64,000 nt of DNA from Apoderus coryli (GCA_911728435.2 OU452207.1:13000182-13064181); one strand, 5' to 3'. Shown: positions 33,331-43,964, counted from the stretch's first letter. The notes: a model not told the origin generated them from the letters alone. A program made the numbers and translations.

Positions 33331-35115
33331 CCTTGTATAAGGTTCACCCAATTTTTCCATCCCTTCGTTTATAACATCGATACCTGCATCACATACTGCT
33401 TTTAGTGATTGATTTTCGGGTGGAATGTTAAGATTTTCTGGGTAATCTTTATTTGTTTCACTTTTAGTGTCGTGGTGTTCAATCATGGATAACTGCTTGT
33501 TGACTGGAGTTGAATGCAGGTTGAAGCTATCGGCAAAGGGAATTAATTCTATAGAGTCCAAAGAAACTATGGTCCCCACTGTGATTTCGCCAAATCCGCT
33601 AAGTGAAGTGTTATCATTAAGATACTGAGGATGTAATCGGATGTCACTAATAACGTTAACTTTTTCTGGTTCTTTATGAGCCGAATTGTTGATTGTTTCA
33701 TTGGCCAAATAATCTATTTCGTTAAAAATGACATCTACATTGATTCCATAACTAGATAGGTTTTTCTCTATTCTTTTTATAACACTTTTTGTTATATCAA
33801 AGTCTCTCTGTTTGAACTTTTTAACTCCTGATTCCGGAGTTTTGCCTGGAGTAGATGCTTTCCTTTCTTGAAAGTTTTTGGTGCATTTCGTATAATCTAC
33901 GTTATCTGGATTTAAAGGAAATAGTCCGCATTTCCGAAATCCATTCTTAATAGAAGGTACTATATTTGTATTCTTTAAGGCCGTTTCAAAAACTCTACAA
34001 AAATTGACTTTGGTTATAGAAATATTAGAATCATCTTGCTGGCTTTGCCACATTCTGACTGAAGACTTCCACTGCTGCTTCAAAGGACGAAAAACACTGA
34101 CGTCTGCAGGTTGAAGTATATGTGTCGTGTTCGGTGGAAGTGCATAAAGAATGATTTGGTTTTCCTGACAAAATTTACTCAGAGGCAGAGTCATATGGGA
34201 CCTATGTCCATCAATAAATAGTATTATTGGTCGTTGTATCTGATTATCAGTGATCCATTTGTTAAAAGTATTACACACATATTCATAAAACACGTCGCCT
34301 TTCATCCAGCCAGATTCTGACTTTCCAAGTATCCAATTTTCCGGCATATTTTTAATTAATGCTTTTGGCGGTCTCACGTAGGGAAATATTACTAAAGGTG
34401 GACATATTTCACCATTTGCGTTAAACGTTATTAGCACCGTTAATGTCTCCTTCTCATTACCCAATTTTATGGAATACACATTCTTCCAACCGCGGGGTGC
34501 CAGAACTTTTCCCGTTTTCGGGCATAATGAAAATCCCGATTCGTCGCCATTGAAAATACGACGTGGATCGTTCATAACATCTTCAGCGTTATTATCTTTA
34601 AGGAATTGCTGCAGTTCCTTGAACCAGGACCGTATGTATTCTTCTGTTACAACCGCCCTAGCTTTATTAATACTCTCAGCCTCGCGCAAAGAGATCTCAG
34701 GATGCCTTCTCACAAAATTTTTATACCATCTTTCGCCAGGTCCCTTATTATTTCGAAATTCAGTAATCTTTCCATTGTCTCTAGCTATTTTCGTAACTGT
34801 TTCAATCAGATTTTTCTTTTTTATTGGGAAACCACATTTTGCTATCTCCAGAACCCAATTAGCAATTTTTTTCTCGCCTTCAACAGTCATTATAGGGGAA
34901 GGGCCCGTTTTCCGAAGCGCATCTGGACATTTCCCTGACAATCTGTCGTGTATAGTACTCCTTGGTACACCAAAACGCCTACTTGCTTCTCTTGTTCCTA
35001 GTTTCCCTTCTCTTATACTGGCTAATGCAAGTTTGAGCTGATCTTCCGAGTAGGTAAATAATTTTCTTTGAGATGTTTGAGAGATAGATTTATTTTCTAA
35101 ACGTCGAGGAGCCAT
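33319..35115 (-). CDS. Pogo-type transposase, main part
   Basis: 598 codons from an ATG at 35115. Residues 20-62: Pipsqueak-type helix-turn-helix (KLGTREASRRFGVPRSTIHD). About 80-145: second, CENP-B-like DNA-binding helix bundle (GPGERWYKNFVRRHPE). About 185-420: DDE_1 catalytic domain with D191 (FNGDESGF), D302 (FIDGHRSH) and D338 (LQPADVSVF), a DD35D triad typical of pogo/Tigger. The C-terminal region is acidic and poorly conserved. The frame ends at 33319, but homologous-looking coding continues in another frame and across an intron, so the full protein is probably longer. Catalytic residues are present; activity of this copy depends on that frame change. Confidence 0.9.
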   Translation of the reverse strand: MAPRRLENKSISQTSQRKLFTYSEDQLKLALASIREGKLGTREASRRFGVPRSTIHDRLSGKCPDALRKTGPSPIMTVEGEKKIANWVLEIAKCGFPIKKKNLIETVTKIARDNGKITEFRNNKGPGERWYKNFVRRHPEISLREAESINKARAVVTEEYIRSWFKELQQFLKDNNAEDVMNDPRRIFNGDESGFSLCPKTGKVLAPRGWKNVYSIKLGNEKETLTVLITFNANGEICPPLVIFPYVRPPKALIKNMPENWILGKSESGWMKGDVFYEYVCNTFNKWITDNQIQRPIILFIDGHRSHMTLPLSKFCQENQIILYALPPNTTHILQPADVSVFRPLKQQWKSSVRMWQSQQDDSNISITKVNFCRVFETALKNTNIVPSIKNGFRKCGLFPLNPDNVDYTKCTKNFQERKASTPGKTPESGVKKFKQRDFDITKSVIKRIEKNLSSYGINVDVIFNEIDYLANETINNSAHKEPEKVNVISDIRLHPQYLNDNTSLSGFGEITVGTIVSLDSIELIPFADSFNLHSTPVNKQLSMIEHHDTKSETNKDYPENLNIPPENQSLKAVCDAGIDVINEGMEKLGEPYTRRAD

Positions 35116-35370
35116 CTATAGGTACCTATAATGCCCAAAATGATTGCTATAAGTAAATACGTATTTAAAATTGGCATGTCCGAGAATCGTTCTCTTCTCG
35201 GACTCCGATTTGCGTTTTTTTAAATTTAGCTCATTTTAGTAATATAATCTGTCCGTAAACCGGCACTAATGTAATCTAGGTAATTGTCAATAATATTAAG
35301 AACAAAATGAGAGAATAGAAGTTGTCTCGTGAAAGAAAAAGATATATGAAATCCTCTTGTTCTGTGCCTT

Positions 35371-35393
35371 TTCTCGGACACTGTGTCCGAGAA
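35371..35393. promoter_or_regulatory. Subterminal palindrome of the pogo element
   Basis: ttctcggaca and tgtccgagaa form a perfect 10-bp inverted repeat with a 3-base centre. The same tcGGACa core recurs at both ends of the element (for example near 31982, 32191, 32213, 32242, 35175, 35247 and 35779). It is likely a binding site of the element's transposase; that is an inference. Confidence 0.5.
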
Positions 35394-35823
35394 ATGATTT
35401 TGTTGAAATTTAAGAACCAGTTATCCGACCATGCAATATTATCGAAAAAAAATGTTTTTTTATGTTTCGTTTTGTGAAAAACCAAATTTTATTGTGCATT
35501 CGACCTAACAACGATTAAAAAGTATATTAAAATTAAAGTATGACGTACTTACTTACTATTTTTCACTTGACACAGCACTATAATTTGTGTACGAAGAACG
35601 CACATGTATTTTCCTGACTAACTGGCTCATATGCTTTGATTTATTACTAGTTTGCCTTTGTGATTAAAGAGGGCACAATGTCGAATAATGGTAGGGGAAA
35701 CGTGTCGAAGTATATGAAAGAAGAAAGTATTGCATATTATTGTTAGCTATTCTTATTTAATGACTTTTTTTGGCAAAATGTCCGACAACTGGATATGTCC
35801 GGCTAACAGGCACATTCACCCTA

Positions 35824-35922
35824 TGAATAATAATTTATGTATCTACCTGTATTAGTAGGTTTCCTATACCAATCTAAAATGATTTGGTTTTCTGGGTTTC
35901 TTAGTACTTTAGTATCTATCTT
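35824..35922 (-). pseudogene. Penelope-like element, upstream fragment
   Basis: Minus-strand frame in phase with 31961 once the pogo element and one TA are removed. It contains TKVLRNPENQ and WYRKPTNTGRY, a hallmark of the C-terminal reverse-transcriptase region of Penelope-like elements. A stop appears upstream, near 35941, so the element is 5'-truncated at about this point. Confidence 0.85.
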
Positions 35923-36784
35923 ATTTATATATATACTTAATTAATTTTATTGCATCGGTTAAGTGAAAACTATTAGTTGGGGTATCGGTTTAAATAATGC
36001 TATTCAATAGGCGAACGATATGTATAAAAAAATAGATAATTACTATCTAGAAAATGGTTACTTATAGAGATGTAGTGTGACTATATTGTGTTACAATTAT
36101 TGAAGGAAAGTAAACCTCAGCTATGGTAGGCTTAGCATATAATATAAGGATTATTCAAATGGCAATTTTGCAAATTTGTAGTCACAACAATTATTATGAT
36201 GCTAAGGCACAATGATTTTTTAATATCACGATGAGTTTCGTTTTTAATACTTGCTGCTGAGGTTTTATGACTACTGATAAATCGAACCTCCAGAACAGTT
36301 AAAATTGTAGGTGTTTAGCCGGTTGCACTTTTATCAGGTAGGGTACCTATATGTAAAACCTATTTTTGCTGAAACGAAGATGACCATTAAATATATGTCA
36401 ATAAGAATTATATTTGCGTTTCGCTTTTAGATAATTTTTAAGTAGTTCAAGTACAGTAATTATTTTACGAGGTGCAATTAATATTTAAGTATCTGTAGTG
36501 ATGAAAATCATGGCGTGTAGTGGCGGAGCACACTCAATGCTCCCATTTCGCCAATTCGACCCCCAATTGAAATTTAGCACGTAACAAATTGTCTGGTAAT
36601 TGGGTGAAAACCTGTTAGGCAAGTAAGTAAATAAATAATAAACAAAAATAAATAACGTATTACTTAACTGTACTTATGAAACGGTTTTAATTATGTTTTT
36701 ATTTCTACCGTCATTTTTTAAGTTTTAATTAAAATTTTTTAATCGAACATATAGCCTAGATCTGAAAAACAATTTTTTTTCTTG
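35923..36784. other. Gene-free spacer
   Basis: AT-rich DNA with scattered short ORFs and no recognised repeat. I see nothing supportable in it. Confidence 0.45.
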
Positions 36785-37420
36785 CTACGTACAATCAATA
36801 TTTTCCGCCAACTTTAATAGACACATCAAATAGTTCTTAGTATTTGAAATTTGTGGACCATTAAATCGTTCAAAAATCCGTTCCAATTTTTCCACAATTT
36901 TTTTCGAAGGTTTTATCAAGAGACCTTCGCTGACATGGTTCACCCACATAACAGAGCTACTACAGGTTGGAGGTGGAACAGTAGTTTTCAGTCGTTTCCA
37001 AATATATCGTGCCAGATATTCCAAACAATCATACACTAAGTCACTGAACTTTTCCTCCGGATGTGTATCTAAATCTTTTGGCTGAACACTGATGTTTGAC
37101 AAAATTTTCGACCTTAAATTAATATTGTTTTGCAAGGGTAAATCGGAGATCATCTTCTTGTATGTTACATGCCGCAAAAATGCCTATTTTCTGTCCCAAA
37201 ATATACGATCGCAAACGATATTTGAACTCCAATGATGTTGGATGATCATGAAGTCCGCCTTTATATCTTATTACCCAAAAAAAAATTCTCCAAAACATCT
37301 GGGTTCAGTCGATAGGTCAATATACATTTAATAGAAAACCTTTCTTTTAAATTTTCGTACAATCCTTCGAGAGAATTGTTGCACATGATGTACATCAGCT
37401 CATTTTAGACGGTACGCATT
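36785..37420 (-). pseudogene. P-element/THAP9-like transposase fragment
   Basis: Minus strand. Beginning near 37420: NNSLEGLYENLKERF, then TYRLNPDVLENFF, then (other frame) GGLHDHPTSLEF. This is the conserved C-terminal RNase-H-like part of P-element and THAP9 transposases. The frame change falls in a nine-base A run at 37277-37285. A second piece (37177-36785) contains WVNHVSEGLL, matching the family's terminal region. The N-terminal THAP and catalytic parts are missing, so this is a relic. Confidence 0.75.
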
Positions 37421-37424
37421 TTTT

Positions 37425-38248
37425 CTTAGATGTCAAGAACTGGTTTTTAAACAACGGATTAGTATTGATCGAAGGAAAAACCAAAATTCTGTTATTCAGA
37501 ACCAAACAGTCATCTGTAAATAGGTCAGAAAGTACGAGTGTCCAAGGATGCACGGTTGCAATCACTGATCATTGTAAGGTATTGAGATTAATAATGGATT
37601 AGTTTTTGGATTGGTCACATCACATAAACTACGTCGTAGATAAGTTAAGTTCGGTGTGCTATCCAATCCGGACGATCCGTAAATATATGGATATTTGTAC
37701 GCTGAGGATTCTTTATTTTGCAAATTTCGAGTCGGTTCTTAGATATGGCATCATTTTCTGGGGCGCAAGTAGCAATATTAGTTCGCTGTTTGTCGTTCAA
37801 AAGAGGGTGATTCGCATTGTGAAGAACATGAAATATGGTGAATCATGCAGATCAATATTTAAGACAGAAAGAATCATGACAATTTATGCACTGTATATAT
37901 ATGAAGGTTTATTATTCTACTTTCCACACAAGCACTATTTTGAAACATCAAGACAGCATGGTTGTGGTACACGAGCTTTGAACTTTGACTACCCGCAGCA
38001 TCGGCTCACATTAACAGAAAAAAGTCCAGGATATGCATGCGTGAAATTTTATAATAAGCTGCCTGACAGTTTTAAGCGGATCACGGGCCTATGACATTTT
38101 AAACATAGTGTAAGGAGAATGCTATTGGAATTAGAACCATATAGTCTGTATGATTATTTAAGTATGTGAACTGTATTCTTTCTTTTTGACATCATTTCAT
38201 ATCATGCTGTAAGATGTATTGAAATAAAGTTATTATTATTATTATTAA
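37425..38248 (+). pseudogene. 3' end of a non-LTR retrotransposon (LINE)
   Basis: Plus strand. C-terminal reverse-transcriptase region: WFLNNGLVLIEGKT, FLDWSHHINYVVDKLS, ESVLRYGIIFWG and QKRVIRIVKNM, typical of insect LINE ORF2 C termini. One TAG interrupts the frame near 37600, and the main frame ends at 38094 with homologous-looking sequence beyond. The element terminates in aataaagttattattattatta, a TTA-repeat tail typical of several LINE clades. It is 5'-truncated and abuts the P-like fragment. Confidence 0.85.
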
Positions 38249-40632
38249 CCCAGTAATGCCGAAAGTAAGTTTTGGTTAAAAACCAAAATAGTGTTATTAA
38301 TATTTGTTAAGGAAAGTGGAAAAATTATTTTTTAATTTTTTTTATATATATTTTTGAGTAATTTGAGGTCCCTTAAAAGGGACGCTGAGCATTCAGAACG
38401 AATAAAAGAATTTTACAAAAATATTTTATTGCAATTCGTAGTTATAAGAAATGAAAACAAAAGTACAAAATTCTGCCACAATTTGGTTGATTTAACAGGT
38501 ATGATAGACTTTAAAACAAAACTTAGGATGTAAAGCTACATTGCACTTTTCGCAGACAAACTGGCTTTTTTTACCAAACTGAGCACATCGACGATCGGTT
38601 TCATTATACAAAATAATGTGCCCCATATTATCAAACCTCACATCGTGCAAGGGGTGGGCGATTTTATTTTTACCCTGTGATGGCTTCGTACCATAACTTT
38701 TCAAAAAGCTCAAAGCAATATGCCTGCGAAATGCTAAAAGACTTTGTGAGTCGGTATGATTTTCGTTAAGTTTTCGTGAAAGTAGCCAACTATTTACGAC
38801 GCATACATCTAGAAAATATAAAAACAAAGGCCAGTACCATTTTCTTTGCCGAAATCTTGATCTATAAACGGCAACTAGGGCATCCATTTTATCAACACCC
38901 CCCATGTGTTTATTGTAACTCGATATCATTTTTGGCTGAGGTATAGTTTTTCTGCTCTTTGTAACTCTGTCCCACCGAAGAGTACTAGTAACTTCATCAG
39001 TTTCATAATTTGACGCTACCGAGACTACTTTATTGTATTTCCATTGTACAACCAGGCTAGTGTCATTTCTGTAGTATTTGTAGCTTCCCCTTGTTTGAGC
39101 GTTCCATTCTTTTTTAGTTAGAACTGGACACTGTTCCAAGCGATTATCTCTTATTGTACCTGTGGCACAAATATTATTTTCTGCTAAATAAGCAAACAGT
39201 GGTAGTCCTGTAAAATAGTTATCCATGAAAATCTTAAATCCCTGACCAGAAGGTAACTGAACTTTCTCCAGTAAAGAAAGTACAATATCTCCACCTAAAC
39301 CAAACTTTTTCTCTTGTGTTGCGTTCTTTCCCGTATAGATCTCAAAACCATACATGTATACTGCTAGAGCATATAGCCCAGTTTTTATACCCGAACCTAA
39401 TAGGTTTGGCGCGAATAAATTGTTTAGCGTAATGTTTTCCATAGTATGGAATCATACTTTCGTCAACACAAAGATGTTCATCCAAACCACCATGTTTTCT
39501 AAATATGGAGTTGAGAGAGTCTATAATAGGTCGTAGTTTGTATAATCTATCAGCCTGTGGTAATTTGGAGTTGTCGTTGAAGTGGATATATTTTAGAATT
39601 GTTTCAAACCGATTACGGCGCATACTGTTTTGTAATAGCTTAGGAATATCTTCTTCACTGGTCCAGTACATCCTTCTATTCGGATATTTTCCATATCCCG
39701 ATAAAAGGAAGGCTCCAATAACAACATACAGTTCGATCAAAGTTAGGTTTAGCTGTACGTTGCGTTGTTGGGCATATTTATTACTTTCCTGAACGATATG
39801 CATCAATAACTTTTCGTCAAAAAATAGTTTGAAAAAATCAACGGGAGTGGATGCTTGCTTTGCCTCGATTGATGGTTGGGTTGGATTGCAAGTCAGAACA
39901 AGATTTTCGTTAGGACTTTCATGAAGAGTTCTATGCCACGTTGATTTTTGATAACTAAATGGTTGTTGTGGCTGCTGTTTCCTCAAATTTTCACGTAAAA
40001 CCGATAAAGGAAGTAGGTCTGCGGGATCACTCTTCGTCGCCGACAAACACCATTTCGCATTCTCGAGCTAATATGCCACGAGGTAGGTGATTTATATTAG
40101 CCTCGTGTTCATCATCAGATAGGTCGCTATCAGCTTCTGTTTCGTTACCATCGTCTGGAGGTAATATGTAAATATTAGAGTCCGGCACATCATTGTTTTC
40201 ATCTAAGCAATCTAATAGTTGCGACAAGATCAACCTGCAACGAAAGAGACATATTGCTCAGCGTCCCTTATAGGGGACATAACATTCAAAGCCATGTACT
40301 GCACAAACGATAACATAAATAATGCAACTAAACATATAGTCATAGGCTCTATATATCATTTAATGAAACTTACTAAAGAAATAATACAAACAAAATGCAT
40401 ACAGACAAAAATTATTCAAAACCTACCCTTGATTTCTTGTAGAGTATAATTCTGCATCCATTTTGATATACCGAACGAATATTTCACTGCAGAATCAAAA
40501 CAAACACTATTTCTAATCAGTTTACATCTCCACACCGCGTTGGCACTACATTTACGCCGGCCGAGCCCCCACCCTCCGGACAAATATTTAAAATATAGAT
40601 GTCCCTTTAAAGGGACGCTAGGAACTAATGGG
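38249..40632 (-). mobile_element. piggyBac-type element, decayed
   Basis: Flanked on both sides by TTAA (38245-38248 and 40633-40636), the piggyBac target. The ends are cccagtaatgcc and its imperfect complement near ggaactaatggg. Three copies of a gtccc-(6 bases)-gggac palindrome plus acgct lie near the ends (about 38370, 40265 and 40603). The left TTAA coincides with the TTA tail of the preceding LINE. Confidence 0.85.
38492..40233 (-). pseudogene. piggyBac transposase, frameshifted
   Basis: Three overlapping minus-strand frames make up one transposase. 40233-40027: acidic N terminus (EADSDLSDDEHE). 40046-39342: FFKLFFDEKLLMHIV, YWTSEEDIPKLLQ and the first catalytic Asp in CVDESMIPYYGKH. 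39442-38492: FEIYTGK, second Asp in MDNYFTGLPLF, MGGVDKMDALV, RSRFRQRKWYWPLFLY, and a short cysteine-rich tail (CEKCNVALHPKFC). Frameshifts near 40030-40045 and 39360-39400 separate them. The catalytic residues remain, but this copy cannot make the whole protein unless these junctions are introns, for which I see no clear splice sites. Confidence 0.85.
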
Positions 40633-40727
40633 TTAATAAAAATTTTGATGAGAGCAAAACAGAAATATTGTTCATAAACACACTAAATTTAAAATACATT
40701 ATAATTTCTACAACTAAGTAATAAACT

Positions 40728-40940
40728 TCAATCTTTTTGTGAGTTTTCGGTACCATGCCCAAAACAATCACTGCAAGTAGGAATAACATGTTCTAAACAC
40801 AAAAATTTTCCACATTGCTTACACGAGGACTTCGTTTTACGACTTTTCTTTGGGCCACATTGGAAACATCTGCCAAAAGTTTTGTTTTGATGTGGTTCAA
40901 TATTATCGGGTTCCGTTTGCCAAATTTCTAGAATCCTCAT
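40728..40940 (-). pseudogene. Second piggyBac-like cysteine-rich C-terminal fragment
   Basis: 70-codon minus-strand frame with RCFQCGPKKSRKTKSSC followed by CKQCGKFLCLEH and CSDC, the C-x2-C repeats of the cysteine-rich domain that ends many piggyBac transposases. It lies outside the TTAA-bounded element at 38249-40632 and is therefore a separate fragment or a captured tail. No catalytic region is attached. Confidence 0.5.
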
Positions 40941-41449
40941 TCGAGATAAACGGGGTACTAATGAAAAAAAGTGACGATTTGGGAACTATTTTAAAAATGT
41001 TTCCCATCAATGAAGCCTCAACAAAAGTAAACGTTTCCCTGCGCTGACTATTTTACACTTGTTTTCATTTTCAGAAATCCGTGCCGACCTTCACCCTGTT
41101 TTTGTTGAAGATTAGAGTGAATAACATAGCTAGCGTTTTATAGTGGTTAATATTACTATTAACCAAATAGCACGAGAGTTGAAAGACAACAAGATGTTTT
41201 TGGCGACATCTAGTGTGAGCAGGCAATATGCCCGGTGAAACATAGTTCACAAACGATGGCCAGACAAGAAGTAACAACTCCATTAAATCCTATTGCCAAC
41301 ACTAGATGCACCCAAATTTCCTGGCGAGAGGCTTTAATAATGAATTGCTTGTTAAATAAAGTAACAAGACTTTTAGTTATGTCGGAAATTTGTTTCACAC
41401 TACCATGCTTCCACCAGACGGGCCGTTTCGTTGATCCACGGACAAATTC
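40941..41449. other. Unassigned spacer
   Basis: No recognised gene. Overlapping ORFs of 60-90 codons on both strands (about 41071-41470) mirror each other and carry no domain that I recognise. Confidence 0.4.
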
Positions 41450-41752
41450 AAGATGACATATATATGACAATCCCAGAAGGGTTTAAGATGATAATACAGT
41501 CTGTAAATTAAATAAGGCACTGTATGGCTTAAAACAAGCACCACACTGTTAGAGCAAAAGATTGACGAATTTGCTCAATCTAATTAGGTCAAAAGGTGCC
41601 TTATCTTTACACATTAAATCCTTAAAGTCAGGTATTTTATACTTACTTCTTTATGTAGACGATATCCTTATAGTCAGTAATGATAATGATGAAATTGAAC
41701 AATTAAAATGTAAACTTAAGAAGGAATTTGATATGCAGGATCTAGGTGATAT
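41450..41752 (+). pseudogene. Copia reverse-transcriptase fragment, 5' half
   Basis: Plus strand. YMTIPEGF, then (other frames) LNKALYGLK, and an open stretch with YLLLYVDDILIVS and KKEFDMQDLGDI, the classical copia RT box. It is interrupted at 41752 by an LTR element and resumes at 54476. It is degenerate, with several frame changes before 41560, and distinct from the minus-strand copia at 18-22 kb. Confidence 0.85.
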
Positions 41753-42485
41753 TGTCACGAGTACAGATTCCAAAATTATTAATAAATAAATATAACTTAT
41801 AAATCAATAACAAACCCCAGATATTCGATGGAAAAATACAAACATATTATTTTCCTGTTTATTCTAGTTTATCTAGATGAGTCACTATTTCTCGAGAATC
41901 AGGAGCCCTGCCTCTTACCCTCCGCTTTCAAGGATAGTTATACGGAAAAATGCAGCGTCAGCTATTCTGACCACCACCATCTAAATAAACGCGACGTAGG
42001 GGTGGTGGCGCAATATAATTATTATATTAATAACCAATTAGCAAAGAGAAATCAGAAAACCATCTTTGATTCAATCCAACCTCCCTCATTATCATTGGTC
42101 ACACAGGGAGGATTTAGGCGCAAGATTGTTTAAGAGAGGGATAACTCTTTTATTATAAAATTCTCCTCTCCATAGAAATAAGTTTAGTTGTGTCCTGATT
42201 TTAAACTAATAGTAAGAAAACCTGAAGGCAGTAAAATGTGAACCATAGTGCATCTTGACCGTATGTGGTCTTATATTTTAATGTAAGTAATATTATTTGT
42301 ATTCTATTATTATAACTCTATAGTCTCTAATTTAAGTTTCATCATTTTGTAAACTCTTCTCAACTTTCTCAACTTTAACTGTTAATAAACTTTATCTATT
42401 TAAACTTGGTATTCGGTGGTTCATCTTTTAGATAAGGTCCTTATTTTCAATGCCCTCGTAGTTCACGTTAAACCTAAACGTGACA
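41753..42485 (+). mobile_element. 5' LTR of the middle (non-autonomous) LTR element
   Basis: 733 bp, TGTCACGAG...AACGTGACA. It is matched by 53748-54471. The only difference that I see is a 9-bp tandem duplication (tctcaactt) near 42357-42375 in this copy. Outside it, the 4-bp duplication atat (41749-41752 and 54472-54475) marks the insertion. Confidence 0.9.
41828..42133 (+). CDS. 101-codon ORF inside the LTR (copy 1), signal-peptide-like
   Basis: ATG ORF lying wholly within the LTR and repeated without change in the 3' LTR. The start is hydrophobic (MEKYKHIIFLFILVYLDESL), resembling a signal peptide. The rest is polar, with two cysteines (EPCLLPS, KCSVSY), HHHLNKRDVG, QLAKRNQK and a basic end FRRKIV. 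Lys-Arg pairs after a signal peptide recall secreted peptide precursors, but no Gly-Lys-Arg amidation site is present. I do not recognise the protein. Identity of the two copies follows from recent LTR duplication and is not evidence of selection. It may be a chance ORF; its length in such AT-rich DNA is the main reason to list it. Confidence 0.35.
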   Translation: MEKYKHIIFLFILVYLDESLFLENQEPCLLPSAFKDSYTEKCSVSYSDHHHLNKRDVGVVAQYNYYINNQLAKRNQKTIFDSIQPPSLSLVTQGGFRRKIV

Positions 42486-42487
42486 AT

Positions 42488-42501
42488 TGGTGGAGGCGCC
42501 G
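42488..42501 (+). other. Primer-binding site candidate of the middle LTR element
   Basis: TGGTGGAGGCGCCG, two bases after the LTR end, has the TGG expected opposite a tRNA CCA terminus and a 14-base GC-rich extent in AT-rich surroundings. Confidence 0.6.
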
Positions 42502-43906
42502 CTCTGAAAGTTCGAGCACCGATATCAATTGTTTCATTAAAAGCAAAATAAATGAATTCTCTATAAAGAAATATTTTACTCCTGCCAACCTTGTTGATAG
42601 GACTAACTGCAGCAGTCTTGTCTAAAATGGGCACAACTCGGTGTAACTATATATCAATATCTAATAATTCTGGTTATACCTAAAATAAAAGTTTCCGGAA
42701 AGTAAATGTTTGTTTAAAAGATTAAAAAAAAAAAAAGAAAAGATAATTAAGTATCCTATCGTATATTTACTAGCTAAATTTGTCAAATAAATTAAATGTT
42801 TAAAGAATAGTAGACCAAATTGTATTAAAATAAGACTAGCTGGTTAAAACCCATAAGATTAAAAAATAAAATAAAAAGGAAAATAAGTTGAAATTTGAAC
42901 ATGATTCCAATGAATTCAAAAGACTACAAGAGAGTATGTATTTTATTTTTAATTAAAAAACAAAAATAAAACATTAATGTTTAAGCAGAAAGCTGCTCTA
43001 ATTGCTAAATTTTAGGTTGTTTTTGAATTGAAAACATTAACAAAAACCAAAAACATAAAATACTTAAAGGAAAAACAAATATGCCGTAAGTTGGGCCATC
43101 AAACTAAAGAATTAACTCGAAGTACCTACGTAAATTTAAAATATATCTAGCCCATAAAAATAGGTATGAACATTGGATTTTTTAAATTTTAAAAATTAAA
43201 ACATATAAGAACTCACATAAGCTTTACTTATTATAGCCGAAAGCACTATTGTAATCATGAAAGTATCTATGAAAAATATGGTTTGATTTGAACTAAGAAA
43301 AAACCTACTACATTAATGGTAAAAAGTAATTAAAAGTTTTAAGGAAATAACTATAATACATATATATACATTATCTCTCAGTAAGATCTTGCGTCATAAT
43401 AAGTACATCAAAAAGTTATAGATCATAAAAAAGTTAAACATTGAATCTAATTATTAATTTTTTACCTTCTCAAGCAATCGTGAGCCAGAAATCATTAATA
43501 TCCTATTTATTGGAGTGTTGTTAACTAACTTTTATATATTTTTTAACACCCACTAAATTTACACTAACTCAAAGTTAAAACCATCATAATTATCTCTGGC
43601 AAAAACTCTTTTTCACAAAATATAATCAAATCTATAATTACGGGGTAACTTATCCATTTTTAGAATAATCTAGTATAACACCTTAATACAAGAAAATAAT
43701 TCCACGACGCACTTATTTATTTAGTATTAAAAAATATACAGATAATTAAATACTGCGGTTGTAAAATTGAAAATGAAAACTTTATTGTGAATTATCTTAG
43801 AAAAAATTGTATGTGCATATTACAATAGTGGCTTTAATAAAAATGCATCAACAAAATGAGCAAGCAAATTTTTTCAATTATGATATAAAGTCTTTAAATG
43901 GCCTTG

Positions 43907-43964
<58 letters not shown>

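Larger units (their letters stand above)
31964..35821 (-). mobile_element. Pogo-type DNA transposon (3858 bp)
   Basis: Terminal inverted repeats begin gggtgaatgtgcctgtt (31964-31980) and end with its complement at 35821. TA flanks each side (31962-31963, 35822-35823), the duplication expected for the Tc1/mariner-pogo superfamily. Both subterminal regions are dense in TCGGAC-type motifs. The element encodes a minus-strand transposase and sits inside the Penelope-like reading frame. Confidence 0.92.

Noticed and set aside
41071..41470. Minus-strand ORFs of 70-86 codons
   Set aside because: Mirrored by plus-strand ORFs over the same bases; no recognisable family.
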